Notes: generated by a model from the sequence alone, not told the origin. A stretch of DNA of 17,207 bases from JAWLEV01 sp041685915 (GCA_041685915.1 JAWLEV010000062.1:1-17207), one strand, 5' to 3'. Positions 1-6,682 are shown, numbered from the stretch's first letter. A program made the numbers and translations.

Positions 1-199
1 CTTTTCCGGATGGTGGCGCTACCGCCTGCCCGGACGCGGCGAGATCGACTGGGGGCGCTTTATGGGCACCCTGGCCGAGGTGGGCTACGACGACGTCATC
101 GCCATCGAGCACGAGGACGCTATCTGGTACGGCGATGTCGAACGGAACAAACGCGGCCTGGTGCTCGCAAAAAAGTATTTGGAGCCGTACATCGTCTAG
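1..199 (+). CDS. Sugar phosphate isomerase/epimerase, C-terminal fragment (TIM barrel)
   Basis: Reading from base 2, 65 codons stay open to a TAG at 197-199; the 5' end lies outside the window. The peptide has the closing strand and helix of an AP-endonuclease-2/xylose-isomerase-like TIM barrel: WWRYRLPGRGEIDW, then GRFMGTLAEVGYDDVIAIEHED, then an Asn-Lys-Arg-Gly-Leu helix ending KKYLEPYIV. The IAIEHED strand carries the last metal-ligand Glu expected in this fold. Family members isomerise or epimerise sugars and sugar derivatives in the cytosol with a divalent metal. A second member of the same superfamily starts 59 bases downstream, so this is a tandem pair of related enzymes. The substrate cannot be told from a fragment. 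Confidence 0.85.
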   Translation, partial: FSGWWRYRLPGRGEIDWGRFMGTLAEVGYDDVIAIEHEDAIWYGDVERNKRGLVLAKKYLEPYIV

Positions 200-206
200 A
201 ACGTAT

Positions 207-239
207 AGGTGCCAGGCACTTCAGAAGTGCCTGGCACCT
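207..239. repeat. Perfect palindromic repeat, 15-bp arms (GTGCCAGGCAC type)
   Basis: The arms AGGTGCCAGGCACTT (207-221) and AAGTGCCTGGCACCT (225-239) are perfectly complementary around the 3-base loop CAG. The palindrome lies between two tandem genes, 8 bases after the first stop and 20 bases before the next start. A related pair of arms occurs at 4950-4964 and 5033-5047 (13 of 15 bases shared), so this is a dispersed family and not a gene-specific site. No T-run follows, so it is not a canonical terminator, though in RNA it would form a stable hairpin between the two reading frames. Confidence 0.85.
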
Positions 240-258
240 CCATCGAAAGGAGCCACAC

Positions 259-1266
259 ATGAGACTGGGCGTCGACGTATATAGCATCCGTTCGCAGGAT
301 TGGGATGCCTTTGAATATCTGCACTATTGCGCCGAGATCGGCCTGGACGTGGTGCACTTTTCCGATCTTGGTCCCTTTGACAGCACCGAGGAGAGTTATC
401 TCAAGGAGGTCAGGACGCGGGCCAGCGAACTGGATCTCGACATCGAGGCCGGCATGGGCTCCATCTGCCCCACGTCGAGCAGCTTTCGCGCCCAGGAGGG
501 CGAGAGCGTCGTCGATCGCGTGAAGGAGATGTTGCATGTGGCCAAGGCCCTGGGGTCGCCCGTACTGCGTTGTCTTTTGGGGTCCAACGCCGACCGTCAC
601 AGCGAGACACCTTTGGAAACCCACATCGCCTCCACCATCGCCACCTGCCGGGCCGTGCGCGACCTGGCCCTTGATCTGGAGGTCAAGCTGGCCGTGGAGA
701 ACCACGCCGGCGATCTGCAGGCGTGGGAGCTACGGGATCTGATCGAGGAGGCGGGGCCCGAGTACGTGGGCGCCTGCATCGACACCGGCAATCCCATCTG
801 GGTACACGAGGACCCCATGGTGACGTTGGAGCATCTGGCACCCTATGTCATCACCAGCCACATCCGCGACAGTGTGGTTTGGTCCCATCCCAAGGGGGCG
901 GCCTTCCAGTGGGTGGCCATGGGCGACGGCAATGTGGGCATCGCCGAGTGGGCCAAACGCTACAAGACCCTCTGTCCCGAGGTCCCCTTTACCCTGGAGA
1001 TCATCACCGGCCGTCCGCCCCAGATACTCAACTATATGGAGGAGGATTATTGGGAGGCCTATCCCGACGCTAAAGCCAGCGAGTTCGCCCGTTTTGAGCG
1101 CCTGGTGCGCCAGGGAAAACCCTTTATGGGCACCATGGTCATGCTGGGCGAGGAGGAGAATGTCCCCCCGGAATACGAGGCCGCCCGAGTGGCGCAGGAG
1201 CGTTACGATCTGGAGCGCAGCGTGGCCTACTGTAAAGAGGTGCTGGAGGTAGGGGAAAGGGAGTAG
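259..1266 (+). CDS. Sugar phosphate isomerase/epimerase family protein (TIM barrel)
   Basis: This 335-residue cytosolic protein belongs to the xylose isomerase-like TIM-barrel superfamily (AP_endonuc_2 type). Probable metal ligands follow the family pattern: Glu147 in AVENHAG, Asp175 in CIDTGNP, His201 in SHIRD and Glu247 in LEIITG. The N-terminal strand MRLGVDVYSIRS is typical of the fold. The start is ATG 259, with AAAGGAG at 246-252; the open frame extends upstream to base 10 but overlaps the preceding gene and has no family similarity there. It sits directly after another isomerase and upstream of a Gfo/Idh/MocA dehydrogenase and a DHDPS-family lyase, a grouping common in sugar, inositol or sugar-acid catabolism. 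Isomerase, epimerase or 3-keto-sugar-processing roles are all possible. Confidence 0.88.
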   Translation: MRLGVDVYSIRSQDWDAFEYLHYCAEIGLDVVHFSDLGPFDSTEESYLKEVRTRASELDLDIEAGMGSICPTSSSFRAQEGESVVDRVKEMLHVAKALGSPVLRCLLGSNADRHSETPLETHIASTIATCRAVRDLALDLEVKLAVENHAGDLQAWELRDLIEEAGPEYVGACIDTGNPIWVHEDPMVTLEHLAPYVITSHIRDSVVWSHPKGAAFQWVAMGDGNVGIAEWAKRYKTLCPEVPFTLEIITGRPPQILNYMEEDYWEAYPDAKASEFARFERLVRQGKPFMGTMVMLGEEENVPPEYEAARVAQERYDLERSVAYCKEVLEVGERE

Positions 1267-1409
1267 AAAAAGTCAGAGCCCCTAAACGTTTCCGCCAGAA
1301 CTCCTTCTCTAGTTCGGATGCGTGTTGTGTAGAACAGGACAGAGGGGAAGCGATCCCTGCTAGACCTTTGGCATCTCACAGTCTTCGACATTGAATCAGG
1401 AGGTAGTGC

Positions 1410-2267
1410 ATGGACAATGCCCTGAACATCATCTGGATCTTCTTCCTGCTCCAGGCCTTTGTGCCTTACATACAAAAGCGCATCCTGGAGGCCCGACGCA
1501 AGTGGACTCTGCGAAGCATCGAGCAGGAACGGGAGTCTCGGGCCATCACTCTCATCCACCGCCAGGAGACCATGATGCTGCTGGGCTTTCCCCTTGCCCG
1601 CTACATCGACATCGAGGATTCGGAGCAGGTGCTGCGGGCCATTCGCCTCACCCCGCCCGAGATGCCCATCGACCTGGTGCTCCACACGCCCGGCGGCCTG
1701 GTGCTGGCCTCGGAGCAGATCGCCTGCGCCCTCAAGCGTCACCGGGGAGAGGTGACCGTCTTTGTGCCCCACTATGCCATGTCCGGCGGCACGCTGGTGG
1801 CCCTGGCTGCTGACCAGATCGTCATGGACTCGGACGCCGTGCTGGGCCCCGTGGATCCCCAGATGGGCAGCCAGATGGGAGGCCAGGTTCCGGCCGCATC
1901 GGTGCTCAAGGCACTGGAGCAGCCCAACCCCAACCGGGACGACGAGACCCTCATCATGGGGGACATGGCGCGCAAGGCCATCACCCAGGTGCACGACCTG
2001 GTATACTCGTTAGTCGAGGACAAGATGCCCGAGGAGGAGGCCGAGGAACTGGCCCAGGCCCTGAGCGAGGGACGTTGGACCCACGACTATCCCATCAGTT
2101 TTGAGCAGAGCAAGGAACTAGGACTGCCCATCTCTGACGAGATGCCCGATCAGGTCTATTCCCTGATGAACCTCTATCCGCAGACCTCGCAGCGCCGTCC
2201 ATCGGTGGAGTTTATCCCCATGCCCTACCGCTCGCCAGACCAGGGATCGGGAAGAAATAACGGGTGA
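1410..2267 (+). CDS. Serine dehydrogenase proteinase-like membrane protease (SDH_sah family, ClpP fold)
   Basis: This 285-residue protein has a hydrophobic N-terminal helix (about residues 5-20, IIWIFFLLQAFVPY) followed by a ClpP/SppA-like domain. The characteristic motifs of the SDH proteinase family (PF01972) are visible: the oxyanion-type turn LHTPGG (91-96), the nucleophile motif AMSGG with Ser125, and VLGPVDPQ (144-151), then an acidic helical region and a C-terminal tail. Members are membrane-anchored serine proteases of poorly known substrate, related to SppA and NfeD-type proteases. ATG 1410 is preceded by a strong AGGAGG at 1398-1403. The 143-base gap upstream has no clear promoter. 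The stop overlaps an in-frame GTG of the next ORF. A protease between sugar enzymes is unexpected. The historical family name does not prove serine dehydratase cleavage. Confidence 0.87.
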   Translation: MDNALNIIWIFFLLQAFVPYIQKRILEARRKWTLRSIEQERESRAITLIHRQETMMLLGFPLARYIDIEDSEQVLRAIRLTPPEMPIDLVLHTPGGLVLASEQIACALKRHRGEVTVFVPHYAMSGGTLVALAADQIVMDSDAVLGPVDPQMGSQMGGQVPAASVLKALEQPNPNRDDETLIMGDMARKAITQVHDLVYSLVEDKMPEEEAEELAQALSEGRWTHDYPISFEQSKELGLPISDEMPDQVYSLMNLYPQTSQRRPSVEFIPMPYRSPDQGSGRNNG

Positions 2268-2293
2268 GACGCATGGATCGGAAGGAGGAGGAG

Positions 2294-3544
2294 ATGAAGA
2301 AGCGGTATACCTTAGTCGGCGTCGGCAGTCGTGGGTTCGGCATGTTCGCCCGGCCCCTGGTGGAGGGTTTCTTCGACGTGGCCGCGTTGGTGGGGTTATG
2401 CGATCATAACCAGCAACGCATGGATCTGGGCAACCATCGGCTGGGTACCGACATCCCCACCTATACCGACTTTCAGGAGATGCTGGCCGCCACCCAGCCC
2501 GACACCGTCATCGTCTGCACCGTGGACGGCACCCACCACCGCTTCATCCTGGAGGCCCTGGAGGCCGGCTGCGACGTGATCACGGAAAAGCCCATGACCA
2601 CCACGGCGGCGCGGGTGCGGGCCATCCTGGCGGCAGAGGAACGCAGCGGGGGAACGGTGCGCGTGAGTTTTAACGCCCGCTATGGGGCGCCCGCAGAGAC
2701 GATCTACAAACTGCTGCGGGAGGGCGCCATCGGCGAGATCCTCTCGGCCGATTTCACCGAGTTCCTTAACACCTCCCATGGGGCCGACTATTTCCGTCGC
2801 TGGCACCGCCGCAAGGAAAACTCGGGCGGCCTGCTGGTGCACAAGGCCACCCATCACTTTGATCAACTCAACTGGTGGCTGGATGCCGAACCTCAGACCG
2901 TGTTCGCCATGGGCAGCAGGCGCTTTTATGGGCCCACGCGGGAGGAGCGGGGCGAGCGCTGCCTGACCTGTTCCCACACCGATACCTGCCCCTTCTATCT
3001 CGACCTGCGGGCCAACGACAAACTGCGAGCGTTCTATCTGGAGGCCGAGGACGAGGACGGCTACTATCGCGATCGCTGCGTCTTTGATGAGGAGATCGAC
3101 ATCGAGGATACCCTGGTGGTGAACGTGCGCTATGCCAACGACGTGCTCGTGAACTATGCCCTCACCGCCTATGCGCCCTATGAGGGCCAGCGCATCGGCT
3201 TCAACGGTACCGAGGGCCGGCTGGAGGTGGATCTGGTGGACGCCTACCACCGCCGTAACGACGAGGGCGTGCTGGAGGTGCAGCCCATGGACGTCCCCCG
3301 GGCGATAAAAGTTAATCCCCTCTTCGAGCAGCCCCACGACGTGCCCATCGCGGCCCGCGGGGAGGGCGGCCACGGCGGTGCCGACGCCCGCCTTCGCGAG
3401 CACCTCTTTCGCGAGGACGTGCTCGATCCCCTGCATCAGGTGGCCGGATCCCGCGCCGGGGCTTTGTCGGCGCTTATCGGCGTGGCCGCCAACCGCTCGA
3501 TAGAGACTGGGCAGCCGGTGGAGATCGGGGAGTTGTTGGGGTAA
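2294..3544 (+). CDS. Gfo/Idh/MocA family NAD(P)-dependent oxidoreductase with four-Cys insert
   Basis: This 416-residue protein has an N-terminal Rossmann domain (TLVGVGSRGFG, residues 6-16), then the family signature ITEKPMTTT (96-104) with Lys99, and the catalytic-region motif GGLLVHKATHHFDQLNWW (about 179-196). After it comes an insert with Cys223, Cys226, Cys232 and Cys262 (ERCLTCSHTDTC and YRDRCVF), seen in one subfamily and possibly a metal site. The C-terminal part has an alpha/beta sheet and a GEGGHGG turn. Such enzymes oxidise or reduce sugars, inositols or their 3-keto forms. GTG 2264 overlaps the previous stop and ATG 2273 is also in frame, but ATG 2294 is preferred because AGGAGG at 2283-2288 is ideally spaced and the Rossmann strand begins just after it. 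Probably co-transcribed with the proteinase gene. Confidence 0.9.
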   Translation: MKKRYTLVGVGSRGFGMFARPLVEGFFDVAALVGLCDHNQQRMDLGNHRLGTDIPTYTDFQEMLAATQPDTVIVCTVDGTHHRFILEALEAGCDVITEKPMTTTAARVRAILAAEERSGGTVRVSFNARYGAPAETIYKLLREGAIGEILSADFTEFLNTSHGADYFRRWHRRKENSGGLLVHKATHHFDQLNWWLDAEPQTVFAMGSRRFYGPTREERGERCLTCSHTDTCPFYLDLRANDKLRAFYLEAEDEDGYYRDRCVFDEEIDIEDTLVVNVRYANDVLVNYALTAYAPYEGQRIGFNGTEGRLEVDLVDAYHRRNDEGVLEVQPMDVPRAIKVNPLFEQPHDVPIAARGEGGHGGADARLREHLFREDVLDPLHQVAGSRAGALSALIGVAANRSIETGQPVEIGELLG

Positions 3545-3559
3545 GGCAGTCGTTTTTGC

Positions 3560-3588
3560 TTGACAGGCCCCAGTCCTGAGGGTAGAAT
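3560..3588 (+). promoter_or_regulatory. Sigma-70-type promoter upstream of the DHDPS-family gene
   Basis: A perfect -35 TTGACA (3560-3565) is separated by 17 bases from TAGAAT (3583-3588), five of six matches to the -10 consensus. It lies 15 bases after the oxidoreductase stop. The predicted start near 3595 gives a leader of about 165 bases before ATG 3759, and this leader contains a terminator-like hairpin. Confidence 0.72.
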
Positions 3589-3624
3589 GGCTACATAATC
3601 CAAAAGCTCGAGGGGAGAGCGTAG

Positions 3625-3732
3625 ATGAAGGGGTTGTTTGCGCACGTCCGAAGGCGCAGGCGACCCCTTATGCTTTTTTCGGCTGCCATCTCCGGCAACG
3701 GCCGCGATGGACGGGCTGGAGAGTGCTCATAA
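3625..3732 (+). CDS. Possible 35-codon leader peptide with five consecutive Arg codons
   Basis: The small ORF starts at ATG 3625, with a modest purine-rich GAGGGGAGAG stretch about 7 bases upstream, and ends at TAA 3730-3732, 26 bases before the DHDPS-family start. Its peptide begins MKGLFAHVRRRRRPLMLF. The five Arg codons (CGA AGG CGC AGG CGA, 3649-3663) fall in the loop and 3' arm of the hairpin at 3628-3669. A leader peptide with a run of one amino acid inside a terminator stem is the layout of ribosome-mediated attenuation. Arg-rich readings are, however, common by chance in GC-rich DNA and there is no homology support, so this is tentative. Confidence 0.25.
   Translation: MKGLFAHVRRRRRPLMLFSAAISGNGRDGRAGECS
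3628..3679 (+). terminator. Intrinsic-terminator-like hairpin in leader (candidate attenuator)
   Basis: The arms 3628-3643 and 3654-3669 form an uninterrupted 16-bp stem (two internal G-U pairs) around a 10-base loop. A T6 run follows at 3674-3679, after a 4-base spacer. It lies downstream of the promoter at 3560 and 80 bases before the next gene. It could be a regulated attenuator for that gene or simply the terminator of the oxidoreductase gene ending at 3544. Confidence 0.65.
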
Positions 3733-3758
3733 ACTGATGGGTGAAAAGGAGGCAAGCG

Positions 3759-4733
3759 ATGGACCTGGAAACTTTGAAGGGAAAGATAAGGGGTGTGGAT
3801 ATTGTCCTCATCACACCTTTCAAAGAGAATGGCGCACTCGACCTGGAGGGGCTCAGGGAGAATGTGAACTTTCTCGTTGAGGAGATCGAGGGTAAGGATT
3901 TCATTCTGACGCCTGTGGGGAGCACGGGCGAGTTCTACGCCCTCTCGGAGGACGAGCACAAGACCGTCATCCGCACGGTGGTGGAGGAGGTTGCGGGGCG
4001 CGTTCCCGTCTTTGCCGGCACCGCCCAGGCAGGCACGCCCCAGACCGTGGCCATGTGCCGCTACGCGGAGGAGGTGGGGGCCGACGGCATCCAACTCGTG
4101 CTGCCCTACTATCACATTCCCACGAACGAGGGCATGTACGAGCATTTCAAGGCCGTGGCCGATGCGGTGGATATCGGGATCAAGATCTATAACAATCCCG
4201 CCGTCTCCAGCTCGTGGATCGATCCCGAATTGATGGCCGAATTGTCAGAGATCGAGAATATCATTGGCCTCAAAGAGAACACGCCCCACATCACGTACTA
4301 CCGCCAGATGATAAGAACGTTGGATCCGGCCAAGATCGCCACCCTGTGCGGGCTGGGAGAGGTGATGTACTCCTTTGAGGTCGTGTACGGCTGCCTGGGG
4401 TTCGTCACCTGGATAGGCAACTTTGCACCCCAGCTATCGTACCGGGTCTATGAGGCGGGCGAGAGCCGCGATATGGATCGCTTGTTGGAGGCCATCGACG
4501 GGATCGCCCCGCTGGACGATTTCGTGGGCAAGATGACCGCCGCCCACGCGCCCAACACCAGCGCCCTCCCCGCCCCCGATCTGATGGGGGGCACGCTGTA
4601 CGTCTCCGTGGCCAAGGCGGCCATGGACCTGATGGGGCTGCACGGCGGCCCGCCGCGTCTGCCTATGGTGTCCCTGACAGACGCGGAGAAGGACGAACTG
4701 GGAGAAATCCTGGAGGATCTGGACCTGTTGTAG
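3759..4733 (+). CDS. Dihydrodipicolinate synthase/N-acetylneuraminate lyase family protein
   Basis: This 324-residue class I (Schiff-base) lyase has a TIM-barrel fold. The family motifs are clear: GSTGEFYAL (54-62) for carboxylate binding, catalytic Tyr144 in IYNNP, and the Schiff-base Lys172 in IIGLKENT. The family includes DapA, NanA, KDG aldolase and 5-keto-4-deoxyglucarate dehydratase, all acting on pyruvate or 2-keto acids. ATG 3759 has AAAGGAGG at 3745-3752; the frame opens earlier at GTG 3741, but that codon lies upstream of the Shine-Dalgarno. The sugar-enzyme neighbourhood and the absence of lysine genes suggest a catabolic 2-keto-acid aldolase or dehydratase rather than biosynthetic DapA. 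It is longer than E. coli DapA (292 residues), with an extended C-terminal helical part. Expression may be controlled by the structured leader at 3595-3758. Confidence 0.88.
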   Translation: MDLETLKGKIRGVDIVLITPFKENGALDLEGLRENVNFLVEEIEGKDFILTPVGSTGEFYALSEDEHKTVIRTVVEEVAGRVPVFAGTAQAGTPQTVAMCRYAEEVGADGIQLVLPYYHIPTNEGMYEHFKAVADAVDIGIKIYNNPAVSSSWIDPELMAELSEIENIIGLKENTPHITYYRQMIRTLDPAKIATLCGLGEVMYSFEVVYGCLGFVTWIGNFAPQLSYRVYEAGESRDMDRLLEAIDGIAPLDDFVGKMTAAHAPNTSALPAPDLMGGTLYVSVAKAAMDLMGLHGGPPRLPMVSLTDAEKDELGEILEDLDLL

Positions 4734-5082
4734 GGCGAGCCCGGCCTCGGATACCCTGGCGGCGCTGGCTGCCCACGCATCCGAGACTGAATCCCCACTT
4801 CAAAGATAGAGCACATTATGGGGTTCTCAAGGCGAGCATTCCGCCGAGAGCCCTCATAGGTACCGCGTTGCGTTACCGTCTGGATGTTCCTCAAACCCCT
4901 TCTGCATATACATAGGATATACGCTCTCTCGGACGAAAGAACTACAAGAAGCTGCCTGGCACTTACAATCGACCTTCCAAAAACTATCATCTTTACGCAT
5001 AGAATAGATTTTTCTGTTGCCATTTATCGTACAAGTGCCAGGCAGCTGAACGCATGACACCTTTTTCCAGTGGAGCCAATTA
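4734..5082. other. 349-base intergenic region with several inverted repeats
   Basis: No convincing gene lies here; short reverse-strand ORFs such as 4854-5060 have no recognisable motif. Visible structures are a stem-loop at 4746-4785 (outer CTCGGAT/ATCCGAG, inner GGCGGC/GCTGCC) just after the lyase stop, a second stem-loop at 4821-4853 (GGGTTCTC/GAGAGCCC around GGCG/CGCC), and the palindromic-repeat pair at 4950-5047. None has a good T-run, although CTTTTTCC follows the last repeat at 5061. The 3' half is more AT-rich than the flanking catabolic genes, in keeping with inserted DNA. Confidence 0.6.
4950..5047. repeat. Inverted-repeat element, 15-bp arms with 68-bp interior (GTGCCAGGCA family)
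   Basis: AGCTGCCTGGCACTT (4950-4964) and AAGTGCCAGGCAGCT (5033-5047) are perfect reverse complements separated by 68 AT-rich bases. The arms share 13 of 15 bases with the palindrome at 207-239. The layout resembles a pair of REP-like units or a very small non-autonomous element. The interior encodes nothing recognisable, and no flanking target duplication was identified by eye. Confidence 0.8.
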
Positions 5083-5655
5083 TTGACATGTCATTTCGGG
5101 AAGAAATCCAAGATGAGCCCCAAGGGCAGAAAAGAAAAGATGGTTGAGCGAACATTGCGAAAAATAGGGATGAAGGAGGGACAGACGGTTCTGGACTGCT
5201 GTTGTGGAGCCGGTGTCTACACCCTTCCGGCCGCAGAAATAGTCGGCGAGGAAGGTTCAGTATGTGCCATAGATAGAAATAGCCGACGGATAGGGGATCT
5301 GCGGAAGAAAGTGGATTCGAGGGGCCTGCACAATGTCAAGATAATAGAGGGAGATATAACCTCGGCGGGTTCCCTATCCGATACACGTTTCGACGTCGTG
5401 CTTCTCTACGACATCTTTTGGTATTTCAGACCCGAAGAAAGAAGGACCGAGAATCTGCTCAAAAAGATCGGCGCACTGGTAAAGGAGGACGGTCTGATCT
5501 CCGTCTATCCCACCCATACAACTGCGAGGGGCATAGAGCACTTCAAAGACGAGATGCGAGCCGTTGGCTTTGTCCTGGAAAGCGAATGTTCCGGCCAGAT
5601 GGTGCACGAGGGAAGGCTGGAGAGAGGGAGGGTACTGAATTTCAGAAAGATCTAG
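5083..5655 (+). CDS. Class I SAM-dependent methyltransferase
   Basis: This 190-residue protein has a Rossmann methyltransferase core: motif I VLDCCCGAGVYTLPAA (about 36-51), the acidic SAM-ribose residue Asp64 in VCAIDR, IIEGDI (about 85-92), then DVVLLYDIFW and a C-terminal LVKEDGLISVYP strand. The start is uncertain. TTG 5083 has GGAG at 5072-5075 and keeps a Cys-containing N-terminus (MTCHFGKKSK); ATG 5113 is the alternative, with a poor Shine-Dalgarno. Motif I has DCCCGAG where many homologues have D-x-GCGxG. The gene uses many ATA (Ile) and AGA/AAA codons, unlike the ATC/CGC-rich neighbours, and sits next to a repeat element, which suggests separate acquisition. The substrate (small molecule, metalloid or lipid) cannot be predicted. 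Confidence 0.85.
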   Translation: MTCHFGKKSKMSPKGRKEKMVERTLRKIGMKEGQTVLDCCCGAGVYTLPAAEIVGEEGSVCAIDRNSRRIGDLRKKVDSRGLHNVKIIEGDITSAGSLSDTRFDVVLLYDIFWYFRPEERRTENLLKKIGALVKEDGLISVYPTHTTARGIEHFKDEMRAVGFVLESECSGQMVHEGRLERGRVLNFRKI

Positions 5656-5735
5656 CTGATCGATCCCGAAAGACTTTTCGCACCACAAAATCTCACTAAA
5701 ACATCCATGATACCTCTACCAAGAGAGGCACACAC

Positions 5736-6635
5736 ATGAACTCCCTGAACGTCGCGCTCCTCCAGATGACGGCCTCGGGCTACGACCAGGAGGCCAACCG
5801 CACGAAAGGCGAGCGCTTCTGTCGGCGTGCCAGTGAGATGGGCGCCGACATCGCCCTTTTCCCCGAGATGTGGAACGTGGGCTACACCTTCCCCGACACG
5901 TCCGACCCCGACGCCCACGACGCCTGGCTGGCCCAGGCCATCGACCGGGAGGACGATTTCGTCACCCACTTTCGCGCCCTGGCCGGGGAACTGGAGATGG
6001 CCATCGCCCTCACCTACCTGGAACGGTCGGCGGGCGCGCCGCGGAATGTCCTTTCCCTGATCGACCGCCACGGCGAGATCGTCATGACCTACGCCAAGGT
6101 GCACACCTGCGACTGGGACAAGGAGGCCCTGCTGACGCCGGGGGACGCTTTCCACGTCTGCTCCCTGGATACGCGGCGGGGCGCGGTGCAGGTGGGGGCC
6201 ATGATCTGCTTCGACCGCGAGTTCCCCGAGAGCGCCCGCATCCTGATGCTCAAGGGCGCGGAACTGATCCTGACCCCCAACGCCTGCAGGCTGGAGGCCA
6301 ACCGCCTCGGCCAGTTCCGGGCGCGGGCCTATGAGAATATGCTGGGCCTGGCCATGACTAACTATGCCGCCCCACAGGAGAACGGGCACTCGGTGGCCTT
6401 TGACGGCATCGCCTTCGACGAGGAGGGGGAATCGAGGGACACCTGCCTCGTCGAGGCCGGCGAGGAGGAGGGGGTCTACATCGCCACCTTTGACCTGGAG
6501 GCCATCAGGGCCTACCGCCAGCGCGAGGTGTGGGGCAACGCCTACCGCAAGCCGGGTCGCTATGAGGATCTGGTCGCGCCCCACGTGGCGCCGCCCTTTG
6601 TGCGGGAGGACGCGAGACGCAATGCCCGGAACTGA
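5736..6635 (+). CDS. Carbon-nitrogen hydrolase (nitrilase superfamily) family protein
   Basis: This 299-residue cytosolic enzyme carries the nitrilase-superfamily catalytic triad in order: Glu44 in LFPEMW, Lys121 in YAKVHTCDWD and Cys158 in MICFDREFPE. The N-terminal strand LNVALLQMTASG and the ILTPNA and RARAYENM segments are also typical. Family members hydrolyse amides, N-carbamoyl groups or, less often, nitriles. ATG 5736 is preceded by AGAGG at 5724-5728. It follows the methyltransferase by 80 bases and precedes the sulfatase. In this setting it may remove an amide or N-acyl/carbamoyl group from the substrate handled by the surrounding genes; that is inference. Omega-amidase and beta-ureidopropionase-like activities are alternatives. 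Confidence 0.9.
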   Translation: MNSLNVALLQMTASGYDQEANRTKGERFCRRASEMGADIALFPEMWNVGYTFPDTSDPDAHDAWLAQAIDREDDFVTHFRALAGELEMAIALTYLERSAGAPRNVLSLIDRHGEIVMTYAKVHTCDWDKEALLTPGDAFHVCSLDTRRGAVQVGAMICFDREFPESARILMLKGAELILTPNACRLEANRLGQFRARAYENMLGLAMTNYAAPQENGHSVAFDGIAFDEEGESRDTCLVEAGEEEGVYIATFDLEAIRAYRQREVWGNAYRKPGRYEDLVAPHVAPPFVREDARRNARN

Positions 6636-6653
6636 GCGGGATAGAGCGTCGAG

Positions 6654-6682
6654 TTGCTGTGGCGCGGCTCCTGCCCTATGAT
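6654..6682 (+). promoter_or_regulatory. Sigma-70-type promoter of the sulfatase gene
   Basis: TTGCTG (6654-6659) is followed by a 17-base spacer and TATGAT (6677-6682), a -10 with five of six consensus bases. The predicted start is near 6689, about 33 bases before ATG 6722. A perfect palindrome covers the -10, as listed separately. Confidence 0.6.

Noticed and set aside
10..258. N-terminal extension of the second isomerase
   Set aside because: It overlaps the preceding gene in another frame, is Arg-rich without fold features and runs through the palindrome; ATG 259 has a proper Shine-Dalgarno.
1267..1409. Promoter for the proteinase gene
   Set aside because: TAGAAC- and TAGACC-like hexamers occur, but none has a suitably spaced -35; no call made.
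2396..3436. Long reverse-strand ORF (346 codons) opposite the Gfo/Idh/MocA gene
   Set aside because: Its translation is low-complexity Val/Gly/His/Leu text typical of the antisense of GC-rich coding DNA, with no motif, while the + strand encodes a clear family protein.
3595..3758. Known riboswitch or T-box in the leader
   Set aside because: I looked for hallmark motifs (T-box AGGGTGG, TPP, glycine, guanidine, fluoride and ZTP cores) and saw none; only the hairpin and T-run are supported.
4746..4785. Intrinsic terminator after the DHDPS-family gene
   Set aside because: A stem-loop is present, but no T-run follows, so it is recorded only as a structure in the intergenic entry.
4854..5060. Reverse-strand 68-codon ORF across the repeat region
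   Set aside because: No recognisable motif, poor composition, and it spans the inverted repeat; also checked for a RAYT transposase remnant and found no such signature.
5652..6584. Reverse-strand ORF of 310 codons opposite the nitrilase-type gene
   Set aside because: Antisense shadow with biased composition; the opposite frame has the Glu-Lys-Cys triad.
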